Origin: Siphonodentalium dalli
Taxonomy: Eukaryota > Mollusca > Scaphopoda > Gadilida > Siphonodentaliidae
Direction: 5' to 3'
Assembly (NCBI GenBank): GCA_032622095.1
Contig: CP136061.1
Location: 682,001-746,000 of the forward strand
Length of the DNA: 64,000 nt
The notes under the pieces: model-generated
What the model was told of the DNA's origin: nothing
Seen by the model: only the letters and a program-made list of their open reading frames with translations
Database searches by the model: none
Shown: piece by piece, positions 35,552 through 46,474 of the stretch
Layout of the letters: the number at the start of each line of letters is the position of its first letter
Position numbering within the stretch: the first letter of the stretch is position 1
Position numbers and translations under genes: made by a program

Positions 35552-37600
35552 TAGTGAGTTGCCAGTTGCATTCATAAGATATGCAAGCAAGTTGGAGTTA
35601 TCATGCGATGTCACAAGGCTCAATTTCAACCAACCAACATGCATGCTGCATTCAAGCTTCACAGCGTGAATACAAGCGTACATGTGTTATAACATGCTAG
35701 CGTGAATACATGCTAGCGTGAATACATGCGTACATGTGTTATAACATACCAGCGTGAATACATGCGTACATGTGTTATAACATGCTAGCGTGAATACATG
35801 CTAGCGTGAATACATGCGTACATGTGTTATAACATACCAGCGTGAATACATGCGTACATGTGTTATAACATACCAGTGTGAATACTTGCCTACATGTGTT
35901 ATAACATGCCAGCGTGAATACATGCGTACATGTGTTATAACATACCAGTGTGAATACTTGCCTACATGTGTTATAACATGCCAGCGTGAATACATGCCTA
36001 CATGTGTTATAACATGCCAGCGTGAATACATGCCTACATGTGTTATAACATGCCAGCGTGAATACATGCGTACATGTGTTATAACATACCAGCGTGAATA
36101 CATGCCTACATGTGTTATAACATGCCAGCGTGAATACATGCCTACATGTGTTATAACATGCCAGCGTGAATACATGCCTACATGTGTTATAACATGCCAG
36201 CGTGAATACATGCCTACATGTGTTATAACATGCCAGCGTGAATACATGCCTACATGTGTTATAACATGCCAGCGTGAATACATGCCTACATGTGTTATAA
36301 CATGCTAGCGTGAATACATGCGTACATGTGTTATAACATACCAGCGTGACTACATGTGTACATGTGTTATAACATACCAGTGTGAATACTTGCCTACATG
36401 TGTTATAACATGCCAGCGTGAATACATGCCTACATGTGTTATAACATGCCAGCGTGAATACATGCCTACATGTGTTATAACATGCCAGCGTGAATACATG
36501 CGTACATGTGTTATAACATGCCAGCGTGAATACATGCCTACATGTGTATAACATGCCAGCGTGAATACATGCCTACATGTGTTATAACATGCCATCGTGA
36601 ATTGATGCCTACATGTGTTATAACATGCCAGCGTGAATACATGCCTACATGTGTTATAACATGCCAGCGTGAATACATGCCTACATGTGTTATAACATAC
36701 CAGCGTGAATACATGCCTACATGTGTTATAACATGCCAGCGTGAATACATGCGTACATGTGTTATAACATGCCAGCGTGAATACATGCCTACATGTGTAT
36801 AACATGCCAGCGTGAATACATGCCTACATGTGTTATAACATGCCAGGGTGAATTGATGCCTACATGTGTTATAACATGCCAGCGTGAATACATGCCTACA
36901 TGTGTTATAACATGCCAGCGTGAATACATGCCTACATGTGTTATAACATACCAGCGTGAATACATGCGTACATGTGTTATAACATACCAGCGTGAATACA
37001 TGCGTACATGTGTTATAACATACCAGCGTGAATACATGCCTACAAGTGTTATAACATGCCAGCGTGAATACATGCCTACATGTGTTATAACATGCCAGCG
37101 TGAATACATGCCTACATGTGTTATAACATACCAGCGTGAATACATGCCTACATGTGTTATAACATGCCAGCGTGAATACATGCCTACATGTGTTATAACA
37201 TACCAGCGTGAATACATGCCTACAATAGCTAGTGAGTTGCCAGTTGCATTCATAAGATATGCAAGCAAGTTGGAGTTATCATGCGATGTCACAAGGCTCA
37301 ATTTCAACCAACCAACATGCATGCTGCATTCAAGCTTCACAGCGTGAATACAAGCCTACATGTGTTATAACATGCCAGCGTGAATACATGCCTACATGTG
37401 TTATAACATACCAGCGTGAATACATGCCTACATGTGTTATAACATGCCAGCGTGAATACATGCCTACATGTGTTATAACATACCAGCGTGAATACATGCC
37501 TACATGTGTTATAACATGCCAGCGTGATACATGCCTACATGTGTTATAACATGCCAGCGTGAATGGATGCCTACATGTGTTATAACATGCCAGCGTTGTT
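35552..37600. repeat. 36-bp minisatellite with duplicated flank
   Basis: The unit GCGTGAATACATGCCTACAT then GTGTTATAACATGCCA is repeated about 50 times. Because 36 is a multiple of three and the unit lacks stops in several frames, long but meaningless open frames arise on both strands. The unique lead-in at 35552-35690 (TAGTGAGTTGCCAGTTGC ... CAAGCTTCACAGC) recurs at 37230-37360 inside the array, so flank and array were duplicated together. Confidence 0.95.
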
Positions 37601-37832
37601 AATTTCCATTAACCGACAAATGAAAATAAAAATTTCTCTTCAACTGGATAGTAATTCATATGATTTTATGTAAATTTATCTGTATAACAAGATGTTTTGC
37701 ACCAGCACTATGATTAAACTATAAGCGATAACTCTTGTTTAAACAAAAATGTTTGATGACAGATTTACCATAAAGCACAACACGTTATAGAACTTGTCAT
37801 CAAACCATTTGATTATAACTTATTAAACTTAA

Positions 37833-37973
37833 CCCTTTCATGACGGGAGCTGCGCTGGTGCAGCTTTAAATATTCTGTGCCAGTGCATTATCTTATATAT
37901 GGAGACTTGCATATAAAAGAGAATATATTGGCACAGGTTTGCAAAATTTCAGGAAGCTCCAGTCATGAAAGAG
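37833..37973. mobile_element. piggyBac-like MITE, both TTAA sites intact
   Basis: 141 bases from CCCTTTCATGACGGGAGC to GCTCCAGTCATGAAAGAG, flanked by TTAA on both sides (37829-37832 and 37974-37977). The interior is the shared GAGAATATATTGGCAC hairpin. This is the best bounded member of the CCCTTTCATGA subfamily in the window. Confidence 0.8.
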
Positions 37974-38224
37974 TTAATCAAAACAAGAGTTATTTCTTAA
38001 TTATTTTATATATGACCACCCACCAACAATGTGGATTTAGACATCTTATTCTTACCTGAATGTTAATTTAATATTTCATTCAGGTTGGTGTAAACATACT
38101 TTATTATTCCAAATAAAATATACATATATAATTTGTAACAACAGTTTATTAGCTATTGGCGGAATAAGTGGATTTGGCGTAAAGCAAAGGATACTGAATT
38201 AAAGCGACATCCATATTTTTTCAG

Positions 38225-38359
38225 ATTACATTTCGACAGGATGTCAGGTGACGGGATTAGATGCATTCTGGGAGTATGGAATCTCTGTTACCACGAGCGT
38301 TGGGAGTCCGCCGACGACTGTTGATACTACTGAACTAGTCTTTAGAACAGAAGAAGGAG
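38225..38359 (+). CDS. Exon: FN3 domain 5, C-terminal part
   Basis: This exon is 135 bases, phase 1 to phase 1. It completes domain 5 with STGCQVTGLDAFWEYGISV (E-F turn and F strand) and a G strand ending TELVFRTEEG. The cysteine here could pair with the one in the preceding exon's loop. Acceptor ATATTTTTTCAG; donor GTAATT at 38360. The junction codon with 32031 is GAT. Confidence 0.9.
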
Positions 38360-40245
38360 GTAATTTATGTTGCAAATTCAATTTCAGTTACTCAGGCCAA
38401 AAGTTTTCTGATAAACCTGTTGTATGCTGTTTTTAGTTTAATTTTTTATTTCTATGTTACACGCCAACGAAGCATTACATCTCTGTATCGGCTATTTCTG
38501 GCTCCAATATTAGTTGCCCATGGCTATTACCCTAACGGATGTATGTGAATAAAAAGGTTTTACACGTGGCGTTTATTAAGCAAGTTATTTTTTTGTGTGT
38601 TTCTTTATATTTTTGTTTTAGTTTCTGTTTTCTCCATAGTTGTCCTCACAAAATAAGTCATTGTTCTCATTTCTATTCAAATTAACTTGCTGATTTTGAT
38701 AGTGATAACATGACGTTTCCTAATTTCGTGCAATGACACATGTTTTATGAGTTACCAGGAATTATACAAATTACAATACTACCTTTTCATTGTCTGCTAT
38801 GAGGTTTTAGAATTTATTCCACACCCATCTACGCGAGGCACATGTATTCAACAGAATATGAGCCATTGAATACATATTATTGTGTACCTCTAGTGGAATA
38901 CAAGCCGGAACTATTCTTATTGACGTTGTCGCCAAGAAAGATGACGTACATTACGTCAGCGATCCGATTCGGGTGATGCCCAGAAAATTACTGGTTATTC
39001 ATCAGAGAGTAAATCACAATAAAGGTAGTCATAGTTTCAATGAAGGTGGCAGTAATGGATTTAATTTATCTGACACAACAGATGTAGAATAAATACAGAA
39101 CACAACTTGCATCATAATCTCAAATCTTTTATCGAACTCGTTGCGGACGGCGCATAGTTACATTATATATCCTTGCGCCATCCCCAACTCATTCGATAAA
39201 AGATTCTTAATTAAGATGCGTGTTGTGTTCTGTCTATATTTTACATCAATGACCATGCACCGTGGATGAATAATTGGCAAAACCAATAAATTTATTTGTT
39301 TTGTTTCTGAGAATCAAAAAAACAATTGTCGTTTTTTTTGTGTGCATCGGAACCAATGCTTTTTTCGAACATCATGTTCATAATAATAATAATGTGGATT
39401 CTCGGCAGATTTTTCACCCTGTACCGGGTGCACTGCAGTGAACATAGATGTGTCCTGCACTGGGTTCACGGCAGTGGACATAGACTTGTCCTGTACCGGG
39501 TTCACTGCAGTTCGCTATTTATTGATCATATACAACTAGCCAATGTGAGGCTTGATATGTGTTCAACTTTGGAATGATTGCCTATAATGGCTCCTATCTC
39601 ACCAAGAAGATTACATTATTTTAAGCCTTAACTATGAATGACAGCAATGGAAGTTCTGTGGCAGCTACCGCTGGTCCTGCCTCCGGTTTCCAGGTTCATT
39701 CCTTCTCTGCACATGCCGACTTCTTGCCATAGCTACACCAATGTCGGTGGTCCATGTAGCTGGCAAGCCACGTTGCTCTCGACACATTGCCTGCCATCAC
39801 AGTTCAATGTTTCACCTGCCACTGCCTCCATTCCAGGGGAATTTACCATACAGGCTTCGACCTGTCAGGCTACCATCTCTCCAGATTTTGGGGCGGGCCA
39901 GAATCCCTGACACCAGATATATATAGTCACCGCTACAACTAGGGGGGGGGGGGGCCTCTAGTTTACTTTTACTCTTCTTTATTATTCTATTCATGATAGC
40001 AAACAATTAACTACTTCCCAAGTATAGCTACAGTGTAATTGACACTCATTATTCTGGGGAATTGCGACCTAGTACCCTTTTATTTAAAAAGTGATGCTAT
40101 CAGTCTGCTGTAGGTAATACAGCGATTCGATTCGACTAACCGTGCTCAATGCTTTATCGGACAAGGATAGTGGTACAAGAATTAGTCCACTAGTCACATC
40201 TTGAACCCTGGGTGTTATGCGACTAACAATTTTCAATGCTTTTAG
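38360..40245. other. Intron with inverted repeat and GC-richer block
   Basis: Bases 39078-39243 form an imperfect inverted repeat (GATGTAGAATAAATACAGAACACAAC / GTTGTGTTCTGTCTATATTTTACATC, and TCTTTTATCGAA / TTCGATAAAAGA). Bases 39640-39900 are GC-richer, with short overlapping open frames but no recognisable domain; this is possibly a transposon ORF relic. A 13-base G run is at 39942-39954. Confidence 0.5.
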
Positions 40246-40382
40246 TTCCAGAAGGAGTTCAGCAATTGAAAAATAGTATGCCAGGGAGTTTTATTCAGCG
40301 TAAAATTACCTGGATGGAGCCCGGACTGAGGAACCGAAATGCGAACATCACAGAATATCAAATCGATATCACCGGTCACAAG
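40246..40382 (+). CDS. Exon: FN3 domain 6, N-terminal part
   Basis: This exon is 137 bases, phase 1 to phase 0, the same phase pattern as the first half of FN3-4. It reads VPEGVQQLKNSMPG, then IQRKITWMEPGLRNRN with the B-strand tryptophan, then ITEYQIDITGHK (C strand). Acceptor CAATGCTTTTAG is weak in pyrimidines; donor GTATGT at 40383 is strong. The completing phase-0 exon was not found before the gap. The last about 50 bases and the donor are the source of the array that follows. Confidence 0.85.
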
Positions 40383-41440
40383 GTATGTGAGGTCAGATTA
40401 AATGTACCCGATAATGTAATAGCATTCATAGAAGTGAAGAAATGTGAACATCACAGAATATCAAATCGATTATAGTGGTTATAAGGTATGATATATCAGA
40501 TTAAATGTACCCATAATCTAATAATATTGATAGAAGAACCGAAATGTGAACATCACCGAATATCAAATCGATTACAGTGGTTACAAGGTATGTGATATCA
40601 GATTAAATGTACCCATAATGTATTAACATTGATAGAAGAACCGAAATGTGAACATCACCGAATATCAAATCGATTACAGTGGTTACAAGGTATGTGCTAT
40701 CAGATTAAATGTACCCATAATGTAATAACATTGATAGAAGAACCGAAATGTGAACATCACATAATATCAAATCAATTACACTGGTTAAAAGGTAGGTGAT
40801 ATCAGATTAAATGTACCCATAATGTAATAATATTGATAGAAGAACCGAAATGTGAACATCACATAATATCAAATCGATTACAGTGGTTACAAGGTATGTG
40901 AGATATCAGATTAAATGTACCCATAATGTATTAACATTGATAGAAGTAAAGAAATGCGAATTTCACTAAATAATAACTGAACTACACAGGTCATAAGGTA
41001 TTAAACATCGGATTAAATGGACCTGTGACGAAATAACATCGATGGAGGAACCGAAATGTGAACGTCAGAGAATATAAACTCCATTACACTGGTCATAAGG
41101 TATGGAGCATCAGATTAAATGTACCCGTAACCTGTTTACACTGGTCATAAGGTAGGTGATATCAGATTAAATGTACCCGTAACCTGTTTACACTGGTCAT
41201 AAGGTATGGAGCATCATATTAAATGCACCCGTAACCTGTTTACACTGGTCATAAGGTATGGAGCATCAGGTTAAATGTAACCGTAACCTGTTTACACTGG
41301 TCATAAGGTATGGAGCATCAGGTTAAATGTACCCCTAACATGTTTACACTGGTCATAAGGTATGGAGCATCAGGTTAATTGCACCCCTAACATGTTTACA
41401 CTGGTCATAAGGTATGGAGCATCAGATTAAATGTAAATAA
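40383..41440 (+). repeat. Array of exon-end plus 5' splice site copies
   Basis: Seven units of about 102 bases carry GAAATGTGAACATCAC, AATATCAAATCGATTAC and TGGTTACAAGGTATGTG, then ATCAGATTAAATGTACCC. They are followed by about six shorter units of about 53 bases with ACTGGTCATAAGGTATGGAG and the same ATTAAATGTACCC. Every unit keeps an AAG followed by GTATGT, GTAGGT, GTATGG or similar, that is, a usable-looking donor. In most long units the exon-derived part stays open in the original frame (ITEYQID-like). Confidence 0.9.
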
Positions 41441-42064
41441 TTAGATCGGACCCAAGATCTCATATGTTTTTGATTACTTTCAAATGAAGTTGTAACATAT
41501 TTTGAATTATTGTCAGCAAAAGTCCAATTTTATAAATATTTTCACCCAAAATTAGTAGATAATAAAGAGCCTTTTGTGATCGTTTTCCACATTTTACTTA
41601 TGGACGATTATGTGGATCTTTAAGATGCTAATGATTTTGATTCTTTATTTTCTATTGCCTGGTATGCAGAAATGTGCTCAGGAACTTCTGAACAATTTTG
41701 GTGTCAAACGGACCATGGTGCTTTAACGTAATAACAGTGACAAATCAATGTAACAGGTTTATTTATTTTACAATGGTCTCAACCAATGAAATTTTGTTAT
41801 TGGAAAACATCAACATTAAATATAAGAAATAGAGGATCTACAATGAGTCCTCAGTTTATAGCGGAATTTACAAAACGAGTCCACTAAATTAGGTCTGGAC
41901 CGAGCCTTTGCCGAGGTCCAGACCTAATTTACTGGACAAGTTTTGTAAATTCGGCTATTAACTTGGGACGAGTTGTAGATTCGATTTATTACATGATCCA
42001 AAACCTCGACAAAACATACTTAAATCAAAAATGGGACGCAAAACTAACATCAACTTCTATTAGG
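41441..42064. other. Non-coding stretch with foldback element
   Basis: Bases 41834-41982 form an imperfect hairpin (GGAATTTACAAAACGAGTCC ... GACAAGTTTTGTAAATTC, with GGTCTGGACC / GGTCCAGACC near the centre). It resembles the hairpin at 58788-58910. No exon is supported. Confidence 0.55.
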
Positions 42065-42072
42065 CATGCGAT

Positions 42073-43220
42073 CAGGCCTCAGCCTAGGGGTCCAGAACAG
42101 GGAGACCTGAAGTCTCCCTCCAGGAAATTTAGGGAGACTTCAGGAAATTTAGGGAGACTTCAGGGTGGGGAGACTACCAAAAATTGACAATTTTCAAATA
42201 ACGCTTTATTTTATAACATCTGTCATCTGACAATAAAAAATTTAAAAAGATAAAATAACAAATAAAAAAAAAAAATTTGACTTTATCTGAAATTAGCTTA
42301 ATTAATTGTTATTATTATACATTTAAAAAAATTTTGAAATGTTTTGTGTAGCTACCATTTAAGCAAGACAATTATCAAGTTACAGTAATAGTTACTTTTT
42401 TAACTAAATGAAAGTAGTATTATTTCCAAGACTGCAGCTTGGAAGATACGTTTGTACAGTCTGATGAATCATGATGCATGTAACTTTTTAAGTTTAATTT
42501 GGTCACGGCTGTAATGTGGGTGTCCGCTAAAATAAACAATAAGGACTAACTAACAAAGGAGTTGCAAAAGCTTTTATTAATTAATGGCCTCCCTTAATTA
42601 ATGCCAACATCACTGGTATAATCCGATTAAAGCAATAAACTTGACATTATTTTATTTACGGAAGTCGGTCTCTTCAAAAAGTCCGACGCGGTCTCTTCAA
42701 AAAGTCCGACGCGTTACCGAAACGAACTTCCGAAGCGCCTGGTACATACTCTGATAATGTCGTAATTGTTTTATATCTGAAAAGCGGGACGGCGGTCTTT
42801 TAAGTTAATTAAAACATTTATTTGTGACACTCACGATGGTCAGTAACAACACAGATGCGAACATCTCATCGTGTTTTCAGCGTGTCAAAACATTCGTGAT
42901 TAACATTCATTACCGCAAAGGGAACAAAGGCGACGGAATTTAATAACAACACAATTTTAAAACAATAGGTCATATTTTATTTTTTTATTTTAAACACTTG
43001 GGTCTTTGGCTCTGCATCGTCTGTTTCTTTTTGGGATGGCCGCCACAATTCATCTATATACGGACATGTCCGGAAAAAAAACTAGAAAAAAAATTAAGAA
43101 AAAAAAACATTCCCCCTAAAATTGAAGGCGACTTCGATTTCGCCTTAGAGCGACGATAGGGCGAAGTCAGCGACAGTAAGGCGACAATCTCGCCCGAGTC
43201 GCCTTGTGAGCTGAGGCCTG
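42073..43220. mobile_element. hAT-like element, 1148 bp, exact 8-bp TSD
   Basis: Left end CAGGCCTCAGCC, right end GAGCTGAGGCCTG, bounded by the exact octamer CATGCGAT (42065-42072 and 43221-43228). Subterminal GGGAGACTTCAGG repeats sit on the left and GGCGACTT..CGCC repeats on the right. An internal GGGTGTCCGCTAAAAT segment is shared with the longer element that starts at 43928. No coding capacity. Confidence 0.85.
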
Positions 43221-43228
43221 CATGCGAT

Positions 43229-43927
43229 GACGTTTCACACAACTCTGCGGTATTTGCCCGCGCAAAGAAATAGTCCCAGATAAATAAAGACTCTTTGGCG
43301 TATTTAATGGCATATATTTAATGACATAACTTTTCAAATCTTCATTTATTATAGTTTGTTGAAATTATATTGGAAGCCATAGTATTTTGAGACGTAGAGT
43401 ACGGAATGTAAAGAAACCACAAACCGGAAGTCAAAGGTCACCTGGCACTATTTCCTGTTATTAAACGAACATTTAATATCACAATTTATAGAATGGGTTT
43501 ATTGAATGGAATAAAGGTAGGATCATGTAATAAATAGGTTTATTTATTTCTCCATGTGATGTTTTTATAGACTTTTTAACAGTGCCTTGGGTCATTTTAA
43601 AATATTCTTTTTTTTATGATTTAATCAATCAATCATAAATATGTCATTCATTTTGATAAAATGATAAAATTATATTCAGTCTAGCATTTGTCATGTAAGT
43701 TGGTTGTATATCTGCATTGGTACAAACCCTAAGGTACTGTAAAAGACTTTAAATTTGTTGGTATAAATTTTTGTGGTTCAAACATTTACAATTTTTTAGT
43801 GTGTTCGTAAATGTGTGGGTCCGCCGGCACTAACTGTCACCTCCAAAGACCCAATAATAACAAACAAGTCCAACTAATAGAAGTGTAGCCACCTCGGCAT
43901 GTGGTCTGAAATTGCATCAGCATCCAC
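43229..43927. other. Spacer between two hAT elements, nothing recognised
   Basis: AT-rich, with an ATCAATCAATCAT simple tract at about 43623 that could be the tail of a SINE. No exon is supported. Confidence 0.35.
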
Positions 43928-45605
43928 CAGGGCCCATGCTAGGGATTGAAAACAGGGAGAGATGAAGTCTCCCTCTGCAGATTTTAGGGAGACTTCAACC
44001 AAAACAGGGAGACTTATAAAAAAAAGATCAATTTTCAAAAATTGCTTTATTTATAATAAATTTTCAAAAATTGCTTTATTTATAACATTAATAAATAAGA
44101 CAAAAACAACAAGATAAAACATGTTTAGCAAGAAACAGCACAAGTATAGCACAAGTATAGATCGACAATCTTAACTAAATTTATTACTTTTATTTTTGTA
44201 AACTGTTGACTGTTTTTAAACAGCAATCTGAAGAAAAATTAATTGTTGAAAATTTGAATAAATGCCATTGAAAGCAAGAAAATTAAAAAAGTTACAGTAG
44301 TTGTTCGAAATAGCTTATGTATTGACATACAAAATTGTATGATTCCGTCATTGTAGCATTAACACTTCCTAGACTGGAAGATATATTTGTAATGTATCAT
44401 TCTGGTATATATATACACGATAATGAGTTAATGAGGAAAATATGCTTGTATTACTAAATTTACTCCCTAGACTGGAAGATATATTAATATCATTATAGTA
44501 ACTACTGTATTTACTCTCTAGACTGTAGTATTCTAGTCTAACTTCCTATACTGGAAGATCTGTTTGTTGTTGTTCGTCTTTGGTAATTTTCGCAATGATG
44601 AGTTTCTGCATTGGCATTTGTTTGGCGAGCTGGCTTTTTGTCACTGCTGTAAGATGGGTGTCCGCTAAAATGAACGATAAGGACTAATCAAGGAGTTGTA
44701 AAGGCTATTTTTATTTCTTAAGCTTTAAATTAATGAATAGGCATGCCAACGTCGACTGTATAATCCGATTAAAGCCATCAATTGGATACAATAGAAATTA
44801 ATGCGTTCTAAACAAAGACCTGTAGAACTTACATATACCATATACCCGTCAGGTAATAGCTGCATTGTGTACATGCAATTAATTTACGAAGTTAAAACGA
44901 AAACACACGTGTTACGCGCGGTATTTTAATAGAGTTTTAATTTCGTGGTAAAATCCGATAAATGTGACAAGTAGGATAGCTGTGTTACGATAGAAATTTA
45001 TGCGTTCTTAACACATACCAATAGAGCTTATAATATACCGAATCAGGTTCTTTCAATACCTGCATTGTTACTAAGTGCATGCAATGAATTTACGAAGTTA
45101 AATCGAAAACGCACGTGTTACGCGCGGTATTTTAATAGATAGAGTTATCTTTCGTAGATATAATTTTAATTTCGAGTTGAACAAAATAAAAGAGTTATCC
45201 TTCTTCAATAATCGATACCAAACTGGTAACAATTTTGTCAGATTTGATTCGGCATTCGTTATGGATAATCGAAGTGTACTTACATAAACCGTGTCGAGTG
45301 TGATTTGTAGTTTTAGCAGGAACAGCATGCCCTCGAGCGTATGCCGTTTCCAGCTTTGCAGCGCGACACACAGAACAATGCCACTTATCATCGTCGTCTT
45401 TGACATACCATTCAAAGGCAGTCTGCGCGAGTTTTTTACAATGTTTTTTACTTGGCGATTCTGATTTACATTCGGTATAGAATTTCCATTTAGAAGCCGG
45501 AGAACTCTTTAACCAAGATGAAAGCGCCATCTCGAATGAGAAACTGTTATGAAATGTCTATCGTGACTCGAGCATATATATGCGTGTTGGCTTACAACAA
45601 CAGTT
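43928..45605. mobile_element. Larger hAT-family element cut by the assembly gap
   Basis: Left end CAGGGCCCATGCTAGGG, then AACAGGGAGAGATGAAGTC and GGGAGACTTCAAC, as in the element at 42073. The internal GGGTGTCCGCTAAAATGAAC segment is also shared. It carries a minus-strand zinc-finger ORF (45195-45530) and may be the coding-type relative of the short element. The right end is lost in the N run. Confidence 0.6.
45195..45530 (-). CDS. TTF/BED-like zinc-finger N-terminus of a hAT-type transposase
   Basis: This frame of 111 codons starts MALSSWLKSSPASKW and contains KWHCSVCRAAKLE followed by ARGHAVPAKTTNHTRH. That gives a C-x2-C...H-x-H type finger, as found at the start of hAT-type transposases and of the C17orf113-like genes related to them. 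The frame stops after VSIIEEG, so either an intron or a frameshift follows. The catalytic core is not visible. Its position inside an element with hAT-like ends supports a transposon origin; domestication cannot be excluded. Confidence 0.55.
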   Translation of the reverse strand: MALSSWLKSSPASKWKFYTECKSESPSKKHCKKLAQTAFEWYVKDDDDKWHCSVCRAAKLETAYARGHAVPAKTTNHTRHGLCKYTSIIHNECRIKSDKIVTSLVSIIEEG

Positions 45606-45705
45606 NNNNNNNNNNNNNNNNNNNNNNNNNNNNNNNNNNNNNNNNNNNNNNNNNNNNNNNNNNNNNNNNNNNNNNNNNNNNNNNNNNNNNNNNNNNNNNN
45701 NNNNN
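45606..45705. other. Assembly gap (100 N)
   Basis: Exactly 100 unspecified bases, the usual placeholder for a gap of unknown size. The sequence to its right starts in the middle of a MITE whose complete version is at 60075-60455. Confidence 0.99.
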
Positions 45706-45897
45706 ATAAGAGAATGCATTGGCCTAAAAAAAAATCTTTTTTAACACTTTTTACCATTTTTTCTTACATTCTTTAACAATTTTATAATTTTTAATGTGTT
45801 AAGCCAATGCATTCTCTTATATATGCGAGGCGACCTATGGTCGACTCGCATATATAAGAGAATGCATTGGCACATGGCCGTTCTGTTGGGTAAAGGG
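45706..45897. mobile_element. piggyBac-like MITE, left part lost in gap
   Basis: Right two thirds of the element seen complete at 60075-60455, with an identical ending (GGCCGTTCTGTTGGGTAAAGGG). Confidence 0.8.
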
Positions 45898-45932
45898 TCA
45901 AAGACCGATTTCGGGGCTGAAAAATTTCCAGC

Positions 45933-46064
45933 AAGTCGTGTATGCTCTGATCGATGGAATAATCGTTTAAACGCCAAACGACCTAGAAACACCTATTTGG
46001 AAACACATGTCATACGTCAATCAACCGAGATGATGGCCAAAATGGTGCATGCAGTTAAAAACTA
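45933..46064 (+). pseudogene. Possible terminal coding exon, unrecognised
   Basis: After an AAATTTCCAG acceptor-like site there is an open frame SRVCSDRWNNRLNAKRPRN then TYLETHVIRQSTEMMAKMV, ending in TAA at 46062-46064. The charged, low-hydrophobicity composition looks coding rather than random, but I do not recognise a family and no partner exon was identified. An identical copy is at 60491-60622. It could equally be chance. Confidence 0.25.
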
Positions 46065-46128
46065 AATATTTCATGTATATTATATAGTTTATTTAATTCA
46101 GGCTCAAATGGCCCATATGATAGAAATA

Positions 46129-46400
46129 TCAATTATATGTAATACAGAATGTCTTTCCAATGTTTGAAAAGATAAGATTCTTTCTTATCAACATAGGAAC
46201 AGAGCTCACAGCATTCCTGGCGTACATCCCACTTGCGCTACATCTCCATTCATATGCCATAAACTTCCTATAGGCATTGTTATAACATACAATTATGGGT
46301 GAAATTTTCCCACAAAGTGCAGCTGCAAAGTACAACAATATAATGATGAAATATACGATGAAAAAGATGGCGTTTTACATCAAATGAGCACTTGTTAAAA
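46129..46400 (-). pseudogene. Hydrophobic ORF, possible GPCR TM7 fragment
   Basis: The minus strand reads a hydrophobic stretch FFIVYFIIILLYFAAALCGK, then ISPIIVCYNNAYRKFMAYEW. This resembles the end of helix 7 and helix 8 of rhodopsin-like receptors, with SPIIV in place of the NPxxY motif. No acceptor or upstream helices were found, and a stop precedes the stretch, so if real it is a fragment. It is repeated exactly at 60687-60958. Confidence 0.3.
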
Positions 46401-46474
46401 AATTCATGTGGATATTGGAACGGGAACAAATTATTCTATATTGCCTCATAATATCATCATCAAACGAACGCGAT

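Noticed and set aside
35775-37549. Several long repetitive open frames on both strands
   Set aside because: Produced by the 36-bp period, which keeps all frames in register. The overlapping frames on both strands are equally open, so none is favoured as protein.
32471-37600. CRISPR-like regular repeats
   Set aside because: Units are directly adjacent with no unique spacers, and the DNA is clearly eukaryotic.
39638-39910. 90-codon frame in a GC-richer block
   Set aside because: Two overlapping frames are both open with early stops. The composition suggests an old transposon ORF, but no domain could be recognised, so it was left as part of the intron note.
41668-41730. Possible phase-0 exon after GGTATGCAG completing FN3-6
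   Set aside because: The frame (KCAQELLNNFG...) stops after 18 codons without a donor and lacks FN3 E-F-G strand features.
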